64,000 nucleotides of DNA from Dasyornis broadbenti (taxonomy: Eukaryota > Chordata > Aves > Passeriformes > Dasyornithidae): the NCBI GenBank assembly GCA_013397935.1, contig VZRN01006441.1, positions 144,777-208,776 on the forward strand, written 5' to 3'. Below the pieces are notes generated by a model. The model saw nothing but the letters and a program-made list of their open reading frames with translations, was not told where the DNA came from and did not search any database. Made by a program: the position numbers and the translations under genes. The number at the start of each line of letters is the position of its first letter. Positions within the stretch are counted from its first letter, which is position 1. This document shows positions 36,113-48,340 of the stretch, in pieces.

Positions 36113-37138
36113 CTGCAATCTTTATGGCTACAGGATCCTCTGAAACTGGAACAGGTCCCTCTTTGACTTCAACCTGTTTTTCAGGGACCAGAGGAGATGT
36201 GGCAGGAGGGGTATACTTAGTCTCAACATAGACCACAGATGTGGAAGCAGAGGGCTTGGAATTGTGAAAAAGACTAGCCCACGATTTTGCAGGCTGATTA
36301 ACAGGGACTGATCCTGCAAGCGGGACCGTTGCCTCAGTAGTAGGTGAAGCTTCCTCAGGCTTAGCTTGGTCTGAGTCAGTGCTTTCCACAGTGTGCAATT
36401 CTACCCCATTGGCAGCTGTGTCCTCACCAGAGGATTCAAGTGTTTGTCCATTAGTAACGCCCAGAGTTTCAGTAGTATCAGTACCAGCATAAGACTGTAC
36501 AACAGCTGTCCTTAGGGGGCTATCTCTGACGGCCTCTGAGGGGAGGCAAAACTGTTCAGAATTAGGAAGGCGGCATACCTCGGGCTGCCCGGCAGTCCTG
36601 CCGGCCGCTGCGGCACCGGGGCCGGGCTCGGCACACGCAGCTCCGGCCAGGAAGTCCACAGAGCTGGCGGGGCTGCTGCAAGTCCTTGGCGTGGCCAGGG
36701 AGGGGAGGTCTCCTGCCAGCTCCGTGTCCTCCGTGCCCAGGCTGTTGAGTCCCGTGGAGGTGGCATGGCCGTTCACCAGCGTCTCCGGGGCAGCCACACC
36801 ATCAGGGACATCTTCCAAGTAACTGTAGTATCCAGGGGGTCTTTTTTTCTTCTTTTTCCGCTCCCTCTGCCCGAGGCCTCCAGCCAAGCCGTCGTTTTCA
36901 GCATTGGAGCCGCTGTCCAGAGCCAGGGTGGGGTCACTGAACTGGCAGTCAATGGAGTTGTAGTTGGTGTCGCTGAGAGCATCATCTGGGGTTTTCTGAG
37001 CAGGTGCACAGCTGAGAATGAATTCTGGAGCCTGAGGATTCAGAGTACTTGAAATACTGTAGTTGGTGTTATTTAGGACAGATGACTGAGTCTCAATAAC
37101 TTCATTAACACCAAATTCAATTCTCTGATACTCCTCCC
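36113..37138 (-). CDS. USP10: USP10 exon 4 (large disordered N-terminal exon)
   Basis: This 1,026-nt exon encodes about 341 residues (52-392) of the regulatory N-terminus. In order: EYQRIEFGVNEVIE; a PAM2-type poly(A)-binding-protein motif core LNPQAPEF (residues 83-90); a basic RERKKKKKRPPGYYSYL block; a variable, Ala/Gly/Pro-rich stretch with a CpG-dense core (36580-36680); GTDTTETLGVTNG; SWASLFHNSKPS; and PLVPEKQVEVKEGPVPVSED leading to AIKIA. The acceptor is TTGTCCAG and the donor GCAG then GTATAG, with split Gly and Glu codons. The positions equal to human Ser76 and Ser337 are Asn here. Confidence 0.97.
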
Positions 37139-40100
37139 CTGGACAAGAGAAAGCAAATCTCAGTTAGAGAATCACATTGAATCAAAAAGCTACAAAAGCA
37201 AGGAAAAAAAACCTTCCTATTTTCCTGTAATACAGAAAACAAACTACATTCCCCCAAACAAAATTAATTCTCAATCCTGAAGATGTTCAAAAGATCATTT
37301 CCTTAGAGATAACAGAGCATGATTCAGGTTTTCTTAACCAGAGTTATGTTATTTCCAGATCACTGCAAGGCTCCTGCACATAACCCCTATTAAATTCAGT
37401 TCTTAAGAAAAACTATTAAAGTCCAATGTCTATAGAAATAATCTGCATTAAATTAATTACTGGATAATCGCCTATAAAATATGGTGCAATAGTTAACGCC
37501 ACTCTTTTTCTAAAGCCAGTCTTTTCCACTGACAATTACAAAACCTAAACCTTTGCCTCTTTTAACTTTTCCACATGTATAGTTTGGTTTTTGAGGGGCT
37601 GGGTCTGGTTTTCCTGGTGTGATTGATCAGAATCCTTAATAACTGAAAAATATTTTCATTCATTTTTACTTAATTTCACTGCAAATAAAGGTTTTGAACC
37701 ACCAGGCTCATTGATAACTTCCTAAATTTTATCACAATTGAATTTAATTACTTTGTGAGAGTATGGTATATATGACTCCAGGATTTTATGACATTAAATA
37801 CAACAGATACTCCTGAACATAAATCAGCATTCAACTTGTACATATGAATTGTACTGAAAAACTACGAACAGGCTTATTTGTCTTATTGATTTATTTATTT
37901 ACCCTGGAACTAAAATAGCACTAAGAAATATTCTCATGGCAGGCAGCAGTATCAGAAAATATTTTCAGTCACCAAATTCTGCAATTTCATGGAATTTATT
38001 TCCTGTTATAATGTATGTGTGCTAACTGGTAACACTGAATACTTCAGCTACAACTATTTCTGTAACTATCAAGTAAAGATATAAAACTAATGAAACAGTT
38101 TCAGGAATATTAAAGGTAAGTGACATTTTAAAGCTCTGTAGGTCTTTATGATATCTACGTTACAGTTTCAAAGACATTACATTTTAATATTTCGTGTTAC
38201 CTCAACGATGGGGGCTAAAACTCACATTTCCAATTTTTAAGACTTACTACAGAACCAAACAACACTAGATATTAATTCCAAAGGAATAGAAGTGGATACA
38301 GCACTCAACTTTTAAGATTTTGTGCAACTTACATGATGTATGACATGTCAACAAATGCGTATTTTCAAGTACACCACTGACTCACTAAAAATGAGGTGGA
38401 ATTTTTTTAAACACAACAAAAAGCAACCAACAGTTCCCAGAAAAGACATCACACACTTAAGGAAATAATCCTATGGGAAGATGGATTCTAGTGGAGAATA
38501 TTCTGATATATGACTGTCAATGTGACAGTTTTGAAACTCTCTGGATACTTCTAGAAAAGTCTGCTAACAAACATTTTACCTTTAAAAAGTGTGAAAGGAA
38601 CAAGAATCTGTATTTTTCAACATCAAATGAGGAGTAACAAACATTCAGTGTGTGCTGAGGTCTGACTTATCCATGCACTACCAACATATTATGATTTAAT
38701 GAACACATTATAAAGATATTAATTGCTATTCTGCTTTGATCTATTAACCTGACTAAATGAGAAGCACACACATCACGTATCAGTTTCAATCTTGCTGCCA
38801 ATCAGACTAAAAGAGACTTGTTAAAAATAAAAAAAGAGAAAAATTCCACACACATCTGGTTTATCTAAATCATCTTAACTAGAGACTGAATTTCAAATTC
38901 TCTAATTTTTTACCCCTCTCCCTGTGAGAAAGCATTTCTAACACGCTGTCTATCTGCCATTCACCAACCACTTCTGCAATCACTGATGAGCCATCACCAA
39001 CCACAAGAGACAGCTGAAGTTTCCTTTCAAAAATCAGCAGCCTGGAGACAGGGAGGGGGAAGCTGTGCCTGATATGCACTGGAGAGGGAAGGGCTGGGAG
39101 ATCTCAGGCAGCACCTCCTGTTCCAGGGGCTGTCAGTGCCACAGAGCCTGAGCTGCCTGTGCACACAAAGCTCCAAACCAGCCACTGCCTCATCTGCTTG
39201 CAAACGCTACATTTAGGGGGTTTAAGGGATGTAAATCCACAACAAAACCATTCCTCATCAGTTCATCTGTTTATGGAGTGACTCCTTAGCTCAAGCATGA
39301 ACCAAGAGCTGGTTCTTTGTACCCTTTGTTACAACAGCGTGAAGCACAGGCAACAACTGGTAACACCCAATATTCCTCCAGCCCTGATACAAATGAATTA
39401 TTGGGCATATTTCAAGACCCTACCAGATCACATAAACCAGGACTACTTCTTTTCCAAAATCCAAGTTAAAAATAATAAGCACTTCAAAATAAACAATGTG
39501 GTTTCCCTTCATGAGCGAGTGAAGTCTATCACAGCTCAAAGTAAAAGATGACACCTCTTGTACCCCCTTCCTGCTCCTCTCTCCCCAGCCAGCTCCCAGC
39601 ACTTGTGTGACCCAAAGCTAACCTGGCAAAAACCATAATCCATTGGAGCCTTTTTTCTAGTTTTGGTGAATTTATCAGCTTATTGTACCCTAAACAATCA
39701 CAAGAGCCTGCTCAGGGCTAGTGGAGAGCAGAAAACAGAACACATCTCTTACAGTTATGGCACAATGAACATCACAGGCTGAAACCTTGCCCAGAGCACA
39801 ACTGATACTGGAGCATTTAAGACACAAATTAGGAAGTTACAGCTGAGCAATTAATTTTTACACCTTACAGCAGGATTAAAATAATAAATACCAGTAGCTA
39901 ATGTATAGTTAGTCTATGGAATGACTGGCAGAAGTTCATTTGCTGTAAGATTGTCAAGTTCATTTGAGAAAAATAAGAGGTAATTTTTTTTCTTATTTGT
40001 TTTGACTTCCCACTTTGCTTCAGGGCATCTTTGTTTCAATCTAGTTCACAGCTCTGTTTCTGAACGGACTGAAACAGATCTCTCTGCCATGAACAACATG

Positions 40101-41679
40101 GCACACATATTGAAATAAGCACCAACAGATGCTCCAAGGACAGTCTATGTACAACCCCAAAATCTGTGAATGCACAGTACTAATTAGTGTGAACAGAAGA
40201 GTGCTGCATATTAGAGCTTAAGCCATGATTTGTTTATTCCTAGTAGGTATTAACAGCTATTCTAATTCTGTAATAAAGTTAAACACTGAAGATAAGTACA
40301 GAAAAAAATTAAGACTCTGGGGAATGGTAACATGGAATGTGTGTGCCATCATATATAAATACAAATATTCTGCATAACCAAGCATTCCAGTTTAGTTTGC
40401 ACAGCTTCCTATGCAGCCATCACAGTGATAATGAGCATGCACAGTACAGTGCAAGCTTGTTAAAAGACATTTTTCAAGCAAAACCTAATTTGCTGTTATT
40501 ACCTAATCTCAGGGCTGGGAGGGGCTCTCTCAAGGTCTAGGAATGATCTGAAAGACATTTGTACAAACCATCTTTCTGTATGGCTTGTGAACATTAAAAT
40601 CTCAGTCTGAAAGAACAAAACTTAAATCCAGTTAGACAAAGCAATATAACACTGGATGCCCCTGTCACCAACAGACAATTCACACCATATGGTCTTTTTA
40701 AAGAACCTTTCTACTCCTACTTGAAACTACTCACGGTCCTAAAACTGGTCCTGTACTAAATAAAACTCCTGAGCTGTCAGAAGTGTTGCTGATCTGCTTT
40801 CAAATGGGACCTCTGGTCCTTCTTTATGACTCCCTATCTGGTTTATCTTTAAATGCAAGGCCAAAGTCTCTAAGCATAACGATCAGGTGTTCTTAAACAT
40901 TAACGTGTAGTTTGGTGTTCTTTTGAGAATTGTTCAGTCAGATACTTGCATGATTTTTCTAAGGAGATCTGCAGTTATTTTCATCTCGGTACATCTCATC
41001 TTCCTTGCTCTCCTCTGGTTCAGGGAGGAAACCAAAAACTAATTTACCTGCTGCTTAAAATACTGTGGAAGTTTGGTTTAAACTGTATAGTGATGATCCC
41101 AGGGCAGTTCCTTCCTAGCTGTCCACTTCTGGTAACTGAAGTAAGGTCAGGCTGTAACAGGTATTGGGTTGAGGCAGAGGAGACCTGCGAGTGTTACAGC
41201 TTTAAAAGGAGAACTCTGTAATGTATTTTCACATCAAGTCACACTTTTATCAAGAGAGAAAAAAAAACCAAACCAGGATTCTCCAGAAAAATAGCCAAGC
41301 CAGGCAGAAATTAGAGTCAAAGGGAGCACAGAACACAGCACTACTTGCAGAGCAGTCTTGCTCTAACTTAGTAAATACTCATGCTATGGCTCTCAGGCCC
41401 CCTCATTTTCACAGCTCCATCCTACAGTGTTTCAGCAAGACTGTGTGGTAGCACAGTCAAGGAGATGTCCACTGTAATTAGCTGAACTTCAATGCAGGAT
41501 TTTCAAAACCTCTCACAGATGTCATTCAATAAAGGAGTTTAAAGACCAACCTGCCTAATATATGCCTATGTAGCTGCTGAGCAAAGTTCTAACAATTGCA
41601 TTTAAAGAGAGGTTACAGTAAATCTCAGGAAAGTGTCACAACCTTGAAGTTAAAAAAAAAAAAAATCTTGATTTCTTAC
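37139..41679 (-). other. USP10: USP10 intron 3
   Basis: This 4.5-kb AT-rich intron (donor GTAAGA, acceptor TTGTCCAG) shows no recognisable repeat family, exon or RNA gene. Confidence 0.88.
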
Positions 41680-41740
41680 CATCATGAAACTTACCTGTGG
41701 ATTTAATACCACATGAAACTGTTTCATTGTATGGGGGGAG
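41680..41740 (-). CDS. USP10: USP10 exon 3 (61 nt, alternative donor inside)
   Basis: This exon encodes LPPYNETVSCGIKSTGKFHD (residues 31-50) plus one base of Gly51. The acceptor is TTTGTACAG. The donor chosen is GATG then GTAAGA because it keeps the length and the DG end of the mammalian exon. A perfect consensus donor, CAG then GTAAGT, lies 12 nt upstream inside the exon and also preserves the frame. Residues 42-43 are Ile-Lys, whereas the human protein has Thr-Gln, an ATM target. Confidence 0.93.
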
Positions 41741-44684
41741 CTGTACAAAAAAGAAATGAAACTTATTTAAAGGCAAAGCAAATCTATGAACATTCGATAT
41801 CAGTTTCATTTGAAACATCCAAAACCTTTAAAAATAACATCATAATTGAGATTTGATTTTCGGAGAGGATGCCTTGAACTCATCTTTCTATATTTATCAA
41901 ATCCCACACTGCAGGTGTCCTTGCAGATTAACCACAAGTACTGAAAGATAATCTTGGTTACACACTACAGGCTCACCAACCTCTGAAGCAATTCACCTCC
42001 CAGCATCAGGATCTTTCTTCATCAATTCACCCCGATCTTAGGATGAGGACCATATTCTCTTTTTAGACAAAAACTCAAGACAGACCAAATTGTGAAAGGA
42101 TGAAACAAATTTTGCATAGCCAACAATCACACCTAAACCTTTTGACTCTGAGCTTGCTCCAGTGTGGCCCTTGAAATGTTTCAGCTAAGGTGGGTTCTTG
42201 AACACATTGATCAGCCTAAGCAGACTGAAATCACAGCACATAGTTTGTAAATACATCTCATATAGACAGTGGCATCATTTTATGGACTCAGGGGTTGACA
42301 GAACCCTTGCTATGGTGTAACCACAGGTGGGCAATTTCTAACCCCCCTCACCTGCCCTTAAACCTCCTCAGCAGCTGAAAGCTTCTCCTGTGCCTGCATG
42401 AACTGGCAGCCATTGCTGCACTGCATTCCAGCAGCTCCCTGGAGAACGTGGAACTGGTTCTGCAGTGTCACATGGAACAATGAGGGTACAGTGCAGCTTT
42501 ACAATGCTATTCTAAACAGTAATTCTAATGGTGTGACAAATGAAATTTCAATATTGAAGTTTTCTATTCTCTAAAGCCACAAATACTTACATATTGCCTT
42601 CTTAATGCACTGCAGACAACAGCACATCAGAAGCGGCAAAAAAATAAATTCCTGAAGTTCCATTGCCGAAGTATATAGGAAGAACACATGTTGTATTGAG
42701 GTTCATAAATGGATTTCCATCTTAATATATCATCTTTTCAAGTCAAAAATGAGAATCAGTGGGTCAAGCTCCCCAACGTACTATCCATATTAATTTTGAA
42801 CACAAGTTCAATATAATTTCAGTCAGAGCTATAAAAATTACTCTAAATGTCTATAACAAACAGTTTACGACAAACCTTGCAATTTTTGTTTTTATCCAAA
42901 TCAAAGACCTTCAGAAAATACAAAGAATTTTTTAAAAAGTAGCCATTCTCTCAGTCCCCTACACATCTGATTAATCAACAGCACCTTTGCAAAGCTGACT
43001 CGTTCGATATAACTGGGTCATCTGAACCACCTAAGCCGACAGGTATCTGACAGGACATGTGCCACCAATGTCAGATGTAAAAGGGACATTCTAGACAACC
43101 TTTAGCTTTAAACTATTTCCTTGCCTGAGCTTCCTTTTGATCCGTGGTTAAGGGACCTCAGAGGGCCACCAGTACACGTCCTCAAGAGGATGTGTGTCAA
43201 ACACCACTGCAGCATTATCGTCTCTGTCTTGTCCTTCTTGAATTTCACCCTGTCTTTTTCAGACCAATTTTTTACACCAATTAGTGTAAAACTAATAAGC
43301 ATCATTTTTATTTCATCATCCAGGTAATTAAAACATTGAACTGAACCAGATCAAGGACAAACTTAAGGAACATTGTTCAACAGCTCTTTATTTTGACAGC
43401 TACCCAGTAAGTGGTACACTGGGACAGAAAATGAAGTCATACTGGTTCTGATGCTGTAGGTTCATACTTTGAGAACAGTTTTACAGAAGTCATGTAATGA
43501 CTGACAAATGTCAGATATGACATCTTCATCTTCCTCAAGGTGAGTGATAGAACTCACAGCTGATGAGGGGACACTTCAGGTGACAGTACATGGGATGAAA
43601 ATGTCCCACTGCTGTGACTGCATTTATGGTGGGAAAACAGCAAGGTCATCACAACTAACAGGCATTACCTAAAGATCTCTCCTGCACTGCTTCCTACAGA
43701 GCAGAGACACAGCTCGCCCCAAAAAAAGCTGAAATGCTTTTCCCTTTCTGAACTTCCCTGACTCCCCACTCCACCCCATTCCCTTCATGCCCTTTCATTG
43801 TTCAGCAGTTTATTACACTAATTATCCTTGGAAAATTAAGCTACAGGAAAGTAAGTCACATTAACAATGGTCTGTAAAGTGTGACAAAAGGATTTCCCCA
43901 TCTACAGCTTGAGTGTTCATTTCCTTTATGTTGAGAGGACAGGATGGAAGCATGACTGAAATGTTTGAATGGAAATGTCTGGAGGAAATACATGGAAATG
44001 GACCCAGAGGAAAATTATTTTCCAAGTCTGGAGATTAGGACAATGGGAGAATACTCTTCCCTACAAAGGAAAATGGTTTCATCACTCTCTACCAAGAACT
44101 ACAGAGAATAAGAGCCTACAATGCTATGTGAGTATGTAATGAACTCAAACACACAAAGACAACTGTTTCCACCCTATGGCTCTCTCTGTCTCTCTAATTA
44201 GTTCGTTACTGAAGCACTTCTCAGAGCTCACACACAGCCTTCCTTGTGAGCACAGCACTGAGGGGTAGCAGTGCTCCACCTGGCCAAAAATATTAAGAAT
44301 TCCTGTGCTTCAAAAGGCTCCCAAGACTTTGGAACCCACTTACAACCAAGAACTCTGCTGGGAAAGTTCTTGGTATCCACCCCTTAAAAAAAAGCCACCA
44401 AAGCTGAGTTATAGGGCTGGAAAACACATTGTCAACATCCTGTCACTACTGCCAGCTACTCCAGCTCCAAGAGATGACAAGCAGAAGGTGGAATCATTAA
44501 TTTATGTCTAAAAATTGACTTAATATCCACATACATGGAAAGACTACTGATCAGTATCTCCAGTATGTAAATTAGCAAGCCAAGTGAATGATAAAAAAGT
44601 ATTTGTATTGTTGTATTTTGAATTCACACAAGGAGATGGAGCTTTCAAATGTTATTTCTAAAAGAAGTTTAAAGTAGATCTTAC
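41741..44684 (-). other. USP10: USP10 intron 2
   Basis: This 2.9-kb AT-rich intron (GTAAGA donor, TTGTACAG acceptor) has no other supported feature. Confidence 0.88.
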
Positions 44685-44753
44685 CTCAACAGAGCATCGT
44701 GGAGTCACAAAGAACTGATTAAATTCATCAGGGCTGAACTCCCCAAAAATATA
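44685..44753 (-). CDS. USP10: USP10 exon 2 (G3BP-binding FGEF motif)
   Basis: This 69-nt exon encodes YIFGEFSPDEFNQFFVTPRC then SVE (residues 8-30). It carries the short linear motif by which USP10 binds the NTF2-like domain of G3BP1/2 and opposes stress-granule assembly; human reads FGDF, here FGEF. The acceptor is TATTTTTAG and the donor GTTGAG then GTAAGA, both phase 0. There is no ATG in the exon, so the start codon must be upstream in exon 1 (human MALHSPQ). Confidence 0.96.
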
Positions 44754-45264
44754 CTAAAAATAAAAGAGAAATATTTTTGTTAGAGCTATTTATATTCAAT
44801 ACAATTAATAAATCAATATTAAAATCCTTTAAGATACTAGAATTCAAAAAAACCTGTGTGCTGGGAGTCAGAAACTCTACCTGTTTGCATCCCAACTCCC
44901 ATCTTAGCTCCTTTCCACACATTTAACAAAGGCTCTAAAACTGTATACAAAGCATTTTCCTTCAGGTTCCCACTGAAGGTGAACACAAACTGCTCTTCAT
45001 CCGGTGACCACTTTAAAACCAATGTGTGGGGTGAGGAGTTGCACCAGCTCATGGAAACCCCAGCCAAAGGCTGGTTTGCCTTCTAAAGCCATCCCTCACA
45101 ACAGAAAAAAAAAAAAAGGAATCATTACTTCCTCAGAATTCTGCTAAACTGATGAGTTACACAAGGTTCAGGATACCCGAGAGCACAAAGAACTTAAACT
45201 GCTCAGGTGTAAGAAAATACACAAAAATCATCAATTTCATTACTCCTCTGCCTGAAACTCTCCG

Positions 45265-45322
45265 TAACAAACCTAGGATGAAACATCTTTCCTAACAAAC
45301 CTAAGATGAAACATTATCTTCC
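45265..45322. repeat. Two-copy 28-30 bp tandem duplication
   Basis: Two adjacent copies of TAACAAACCTAGGATGAAAC plus ATCTTTCC-like sequence differ at few bases. It is a recent local duplication in USP10 intron 1. Confidence 0.75.
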
Positions 45323-48318
45323 TGCAGCTTTTCAGATATTTTCCGTCTAAATATTCTCTGACAAAAAGTACAAAGAAAATTACACTAAAATGAGAGTTTA
45401 GATTTAATTTACAGAAAACACAAGATTACCAATAAAAAGGCCTGATCTGTTGGCATTTCACAGCACCTGGAAGTTTCTAAAAACTCCACCCTCAGCTGTA
45501 ATTGAATGAATAGCACCCAAACATTCAGGACAGAGATATTAGGACAGAAAACTTGAACAAAGAGCTGAGTAAATTGACAAAATAGACAAATACGACTGAA
45601 AAACACCACTCTGGGCATGTGGAAGGATACTGACTTTAAGAGTCACTACTCAGAAATGCTGTGGATAAACACAGGTCAGTCTGGCCCAGTACATTACAGC
45701 CCCCACTCCCATTCATCTCTGTGTTCTCCCAGGGTCATTCTGGGCAATTTTTGCTCTCCTCCACCCTCCCACCAGAAAAGCTTTTTCAGCAGTGTCAAGT
45801 CTTGCTCATGGTAAATCCTTAGCTTGGCTGTATCAAGACACAACAAACCAGAGTGGGAGTTGAGCCAGAAAAAAGAATTTCTAAAATCTGAGAAATCATC
45901 TCTTCTGAAGCACAGGCTGTTGCCACGAACTGCACACACAGTATTTCAAGCACAGCATTTTTTTTCAGGCTTTAGGTGGTTTATTCCAATGGAACTTGCT
46001 GTTTACACGACTCACAGCCATCTACATTCATAAATTTCAAACCTTAACTGAAAGCCAAATTCCACAGCAATTACAAACCATAGTTTCCTTACACAAAAAG
46101 TGATTTATACACACACCACTTTTATGTGTGGCAGAGTATGCCCATTTTAATGGCCTTCGGGGTTTTAAAAAAAATAGTAATGTAATCTGGTTTAGACTAC
46201 AAACAGCTCCAACAGTCAAAACAAACTGGAACATCTGTGATTCAAAGGGTGAAGAACAGTTAAACATTTAATGCTTCAAAAACTCTTCCCACAGCCAACT
46301 GCTGCCCACCAAGTGAGAGTCCAACACCCAAACCCAACAGATCCCTAAATTGTACTCCAGTGGTTTCACAGTTCTTGGCACAGGACTCAGGCTTGGTTTA
46401 TGCTCTCAGTATAACCAAGGCGTTTCTGTTCAGCAATATATGACCTAGAATTTACCATTATTTCAAAAACAAACCTAAAAAAATCACTTGCTGACCTGTC
46501 ACTAAATTATGTTTTAGGAGATATTTTTGATGCTGTCACGCAACAGAACAAAACAATAACCTCAAGTGTAGTTTATTAAAAGTTATATAAATCCAACCCT
46601 AGTTCCTTCATGTAATAATATGATACAGTCATTTCATTTACCAACATTTTTAAGCAAAGTATCACAGGCCTGGTACTTCTTTCTGACAAAAGAAAGTGCT
46701 TCTTTTTTAAATGAGGAAACACAAGACAAAAATTGAACAAAGTGACCATTAATACTATCTTAATGAATTGTTTTAATGGTGTATTCATATAGAAAAATTC
46801 TATGCAACTCTTTCTGCATAATTTAAAAAGGACTTTAAACATTTAACAACATCTAACCTAAACACTAGCCCTAGTCAGACTAAACCTCAAAAAACCCATC
46901 CCATTTGGGCTTGAAATACACAGAATTTGATCTGATTTGTTTTTATTTACCAGTGCTTTACACGTGCATTAAGTTACCAGTTAAAAGATCCCTGCAGAAT
47001 AACTGAGAAAAATACAGTTTCGAAATAAATCTATGGCCATAGGACTGATGACATTAAACCTGCCCAGTTTAACCAACCTCCTCTGCCTCCAGTCAGCCTC
47101 AACTCTCCAGAAATAATTTCTGGAAGCTGGACAGAATTTTCTACCCTTTTCGAGACACATCTATGCATTGAAGTGAAAAAGAACTGTGATATCACATCCC
47201 TTGGCAAGTATAACAATCCCTACCAAAAAAAGAGAAGGGGGAGAAAGCCAGTGTATTTTAAGCAATTTGAAAAACACTGTAACTCCCTGCCTGCTGTACA
47301 TCCATCCATCCCGAGGCATCAGTGTACCTGGCACTCTACAAGTTATCGGTGTAAGAAAATACTTGTTTTAACTCTAAAACAGCATCAGAATTGCTGCAGT
47401 ACTTACCCTGAACCATTAATTCAAATTTAGAAATTTTTCCTGCACCTGAAATGCCCAAGCAATAAAAAATTTTAAGCAAGAGCACACTAGGATTTTATAA
47501 AAGCAACACACCCTTAGAAGAAATAACCTCATTATCAGCATGAGCTTTTGGGGTCCTAGCTTGTACCCTTGAAATTACTCCACCTAACCTCAAAATTCTC
47601 AAATATGCCTTTTTTTCCAAACTGACAAATAAAATCTAATACTTGGACCATCAAACATTTAATTAAATTATGTACACAACTTACCATGCTACTCACAGTC
47701 AGCATTAATTTACCCCTCACTCTATAAATAACACTTTAACACATGGCAGAGATACGTCAGCACGTGTTAAAGCTTTGCCAAACCCGTTCCAGATGATTTC
47801 AATTCCTATTTTAATATTTTCAAGTGTGCAAGAAATACACACCCATTACAACTACATCAAATTGATGCCTTTAAATGCCCAACCTGCCCTTTGCTGTCTC
47901 AATCTCTGATCCTGTACGTCACACTACTTCAAGGTCCCAGCCGGGGATAACAGACGCACTTCACAAGCTCCAAGGAAAAGTGGGAGTTAGACACAGACAG
48001 CTCAGGGTCAGCCCTGGAGCAGGTGAGAGATTGTGCTGTGCTCGAGATAAGCTGCTTGTCCTGCACCATCACTGCTGTGCCAGGGCAGGAACAGCCTTTC
48101 ACCTGCACCAACAACTGCACAGGTCCCTGAGTGAAGGTCGGGCACTGCACGTGAGCACAGAGCTCACCCGGCCCAGGCAGCAAAGCCAGGCCTGTTCCCA
48201 TTGGTAATACACAAACTTGGGTGTATCTGACAACATACAAACCCAAAATATTAAAATATGAGCCATGAAAGTTGAAGTTTAATTAATAGCTCGCCACAAA
48301 CTTCAAGATGAAAATTTA

Positions 48319-48340
48319 AAAAAAAAAAAAAAAAAAAAAA
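48319..48340. repeat. A homopolymer
   Basis: An uninterrupted run of about 22 A bases in USP10 intron 1. No adjacent element or target-site duplication is obvious, so I do not assign it to a retroelement. Confidence 0.8.

Noticed and set aside
36773..37052. ORFs in other frames across USP10 exon 4
   Set aside because: They are shadows of the real coding frame, which is fixed by splice phase and by match to USP10.
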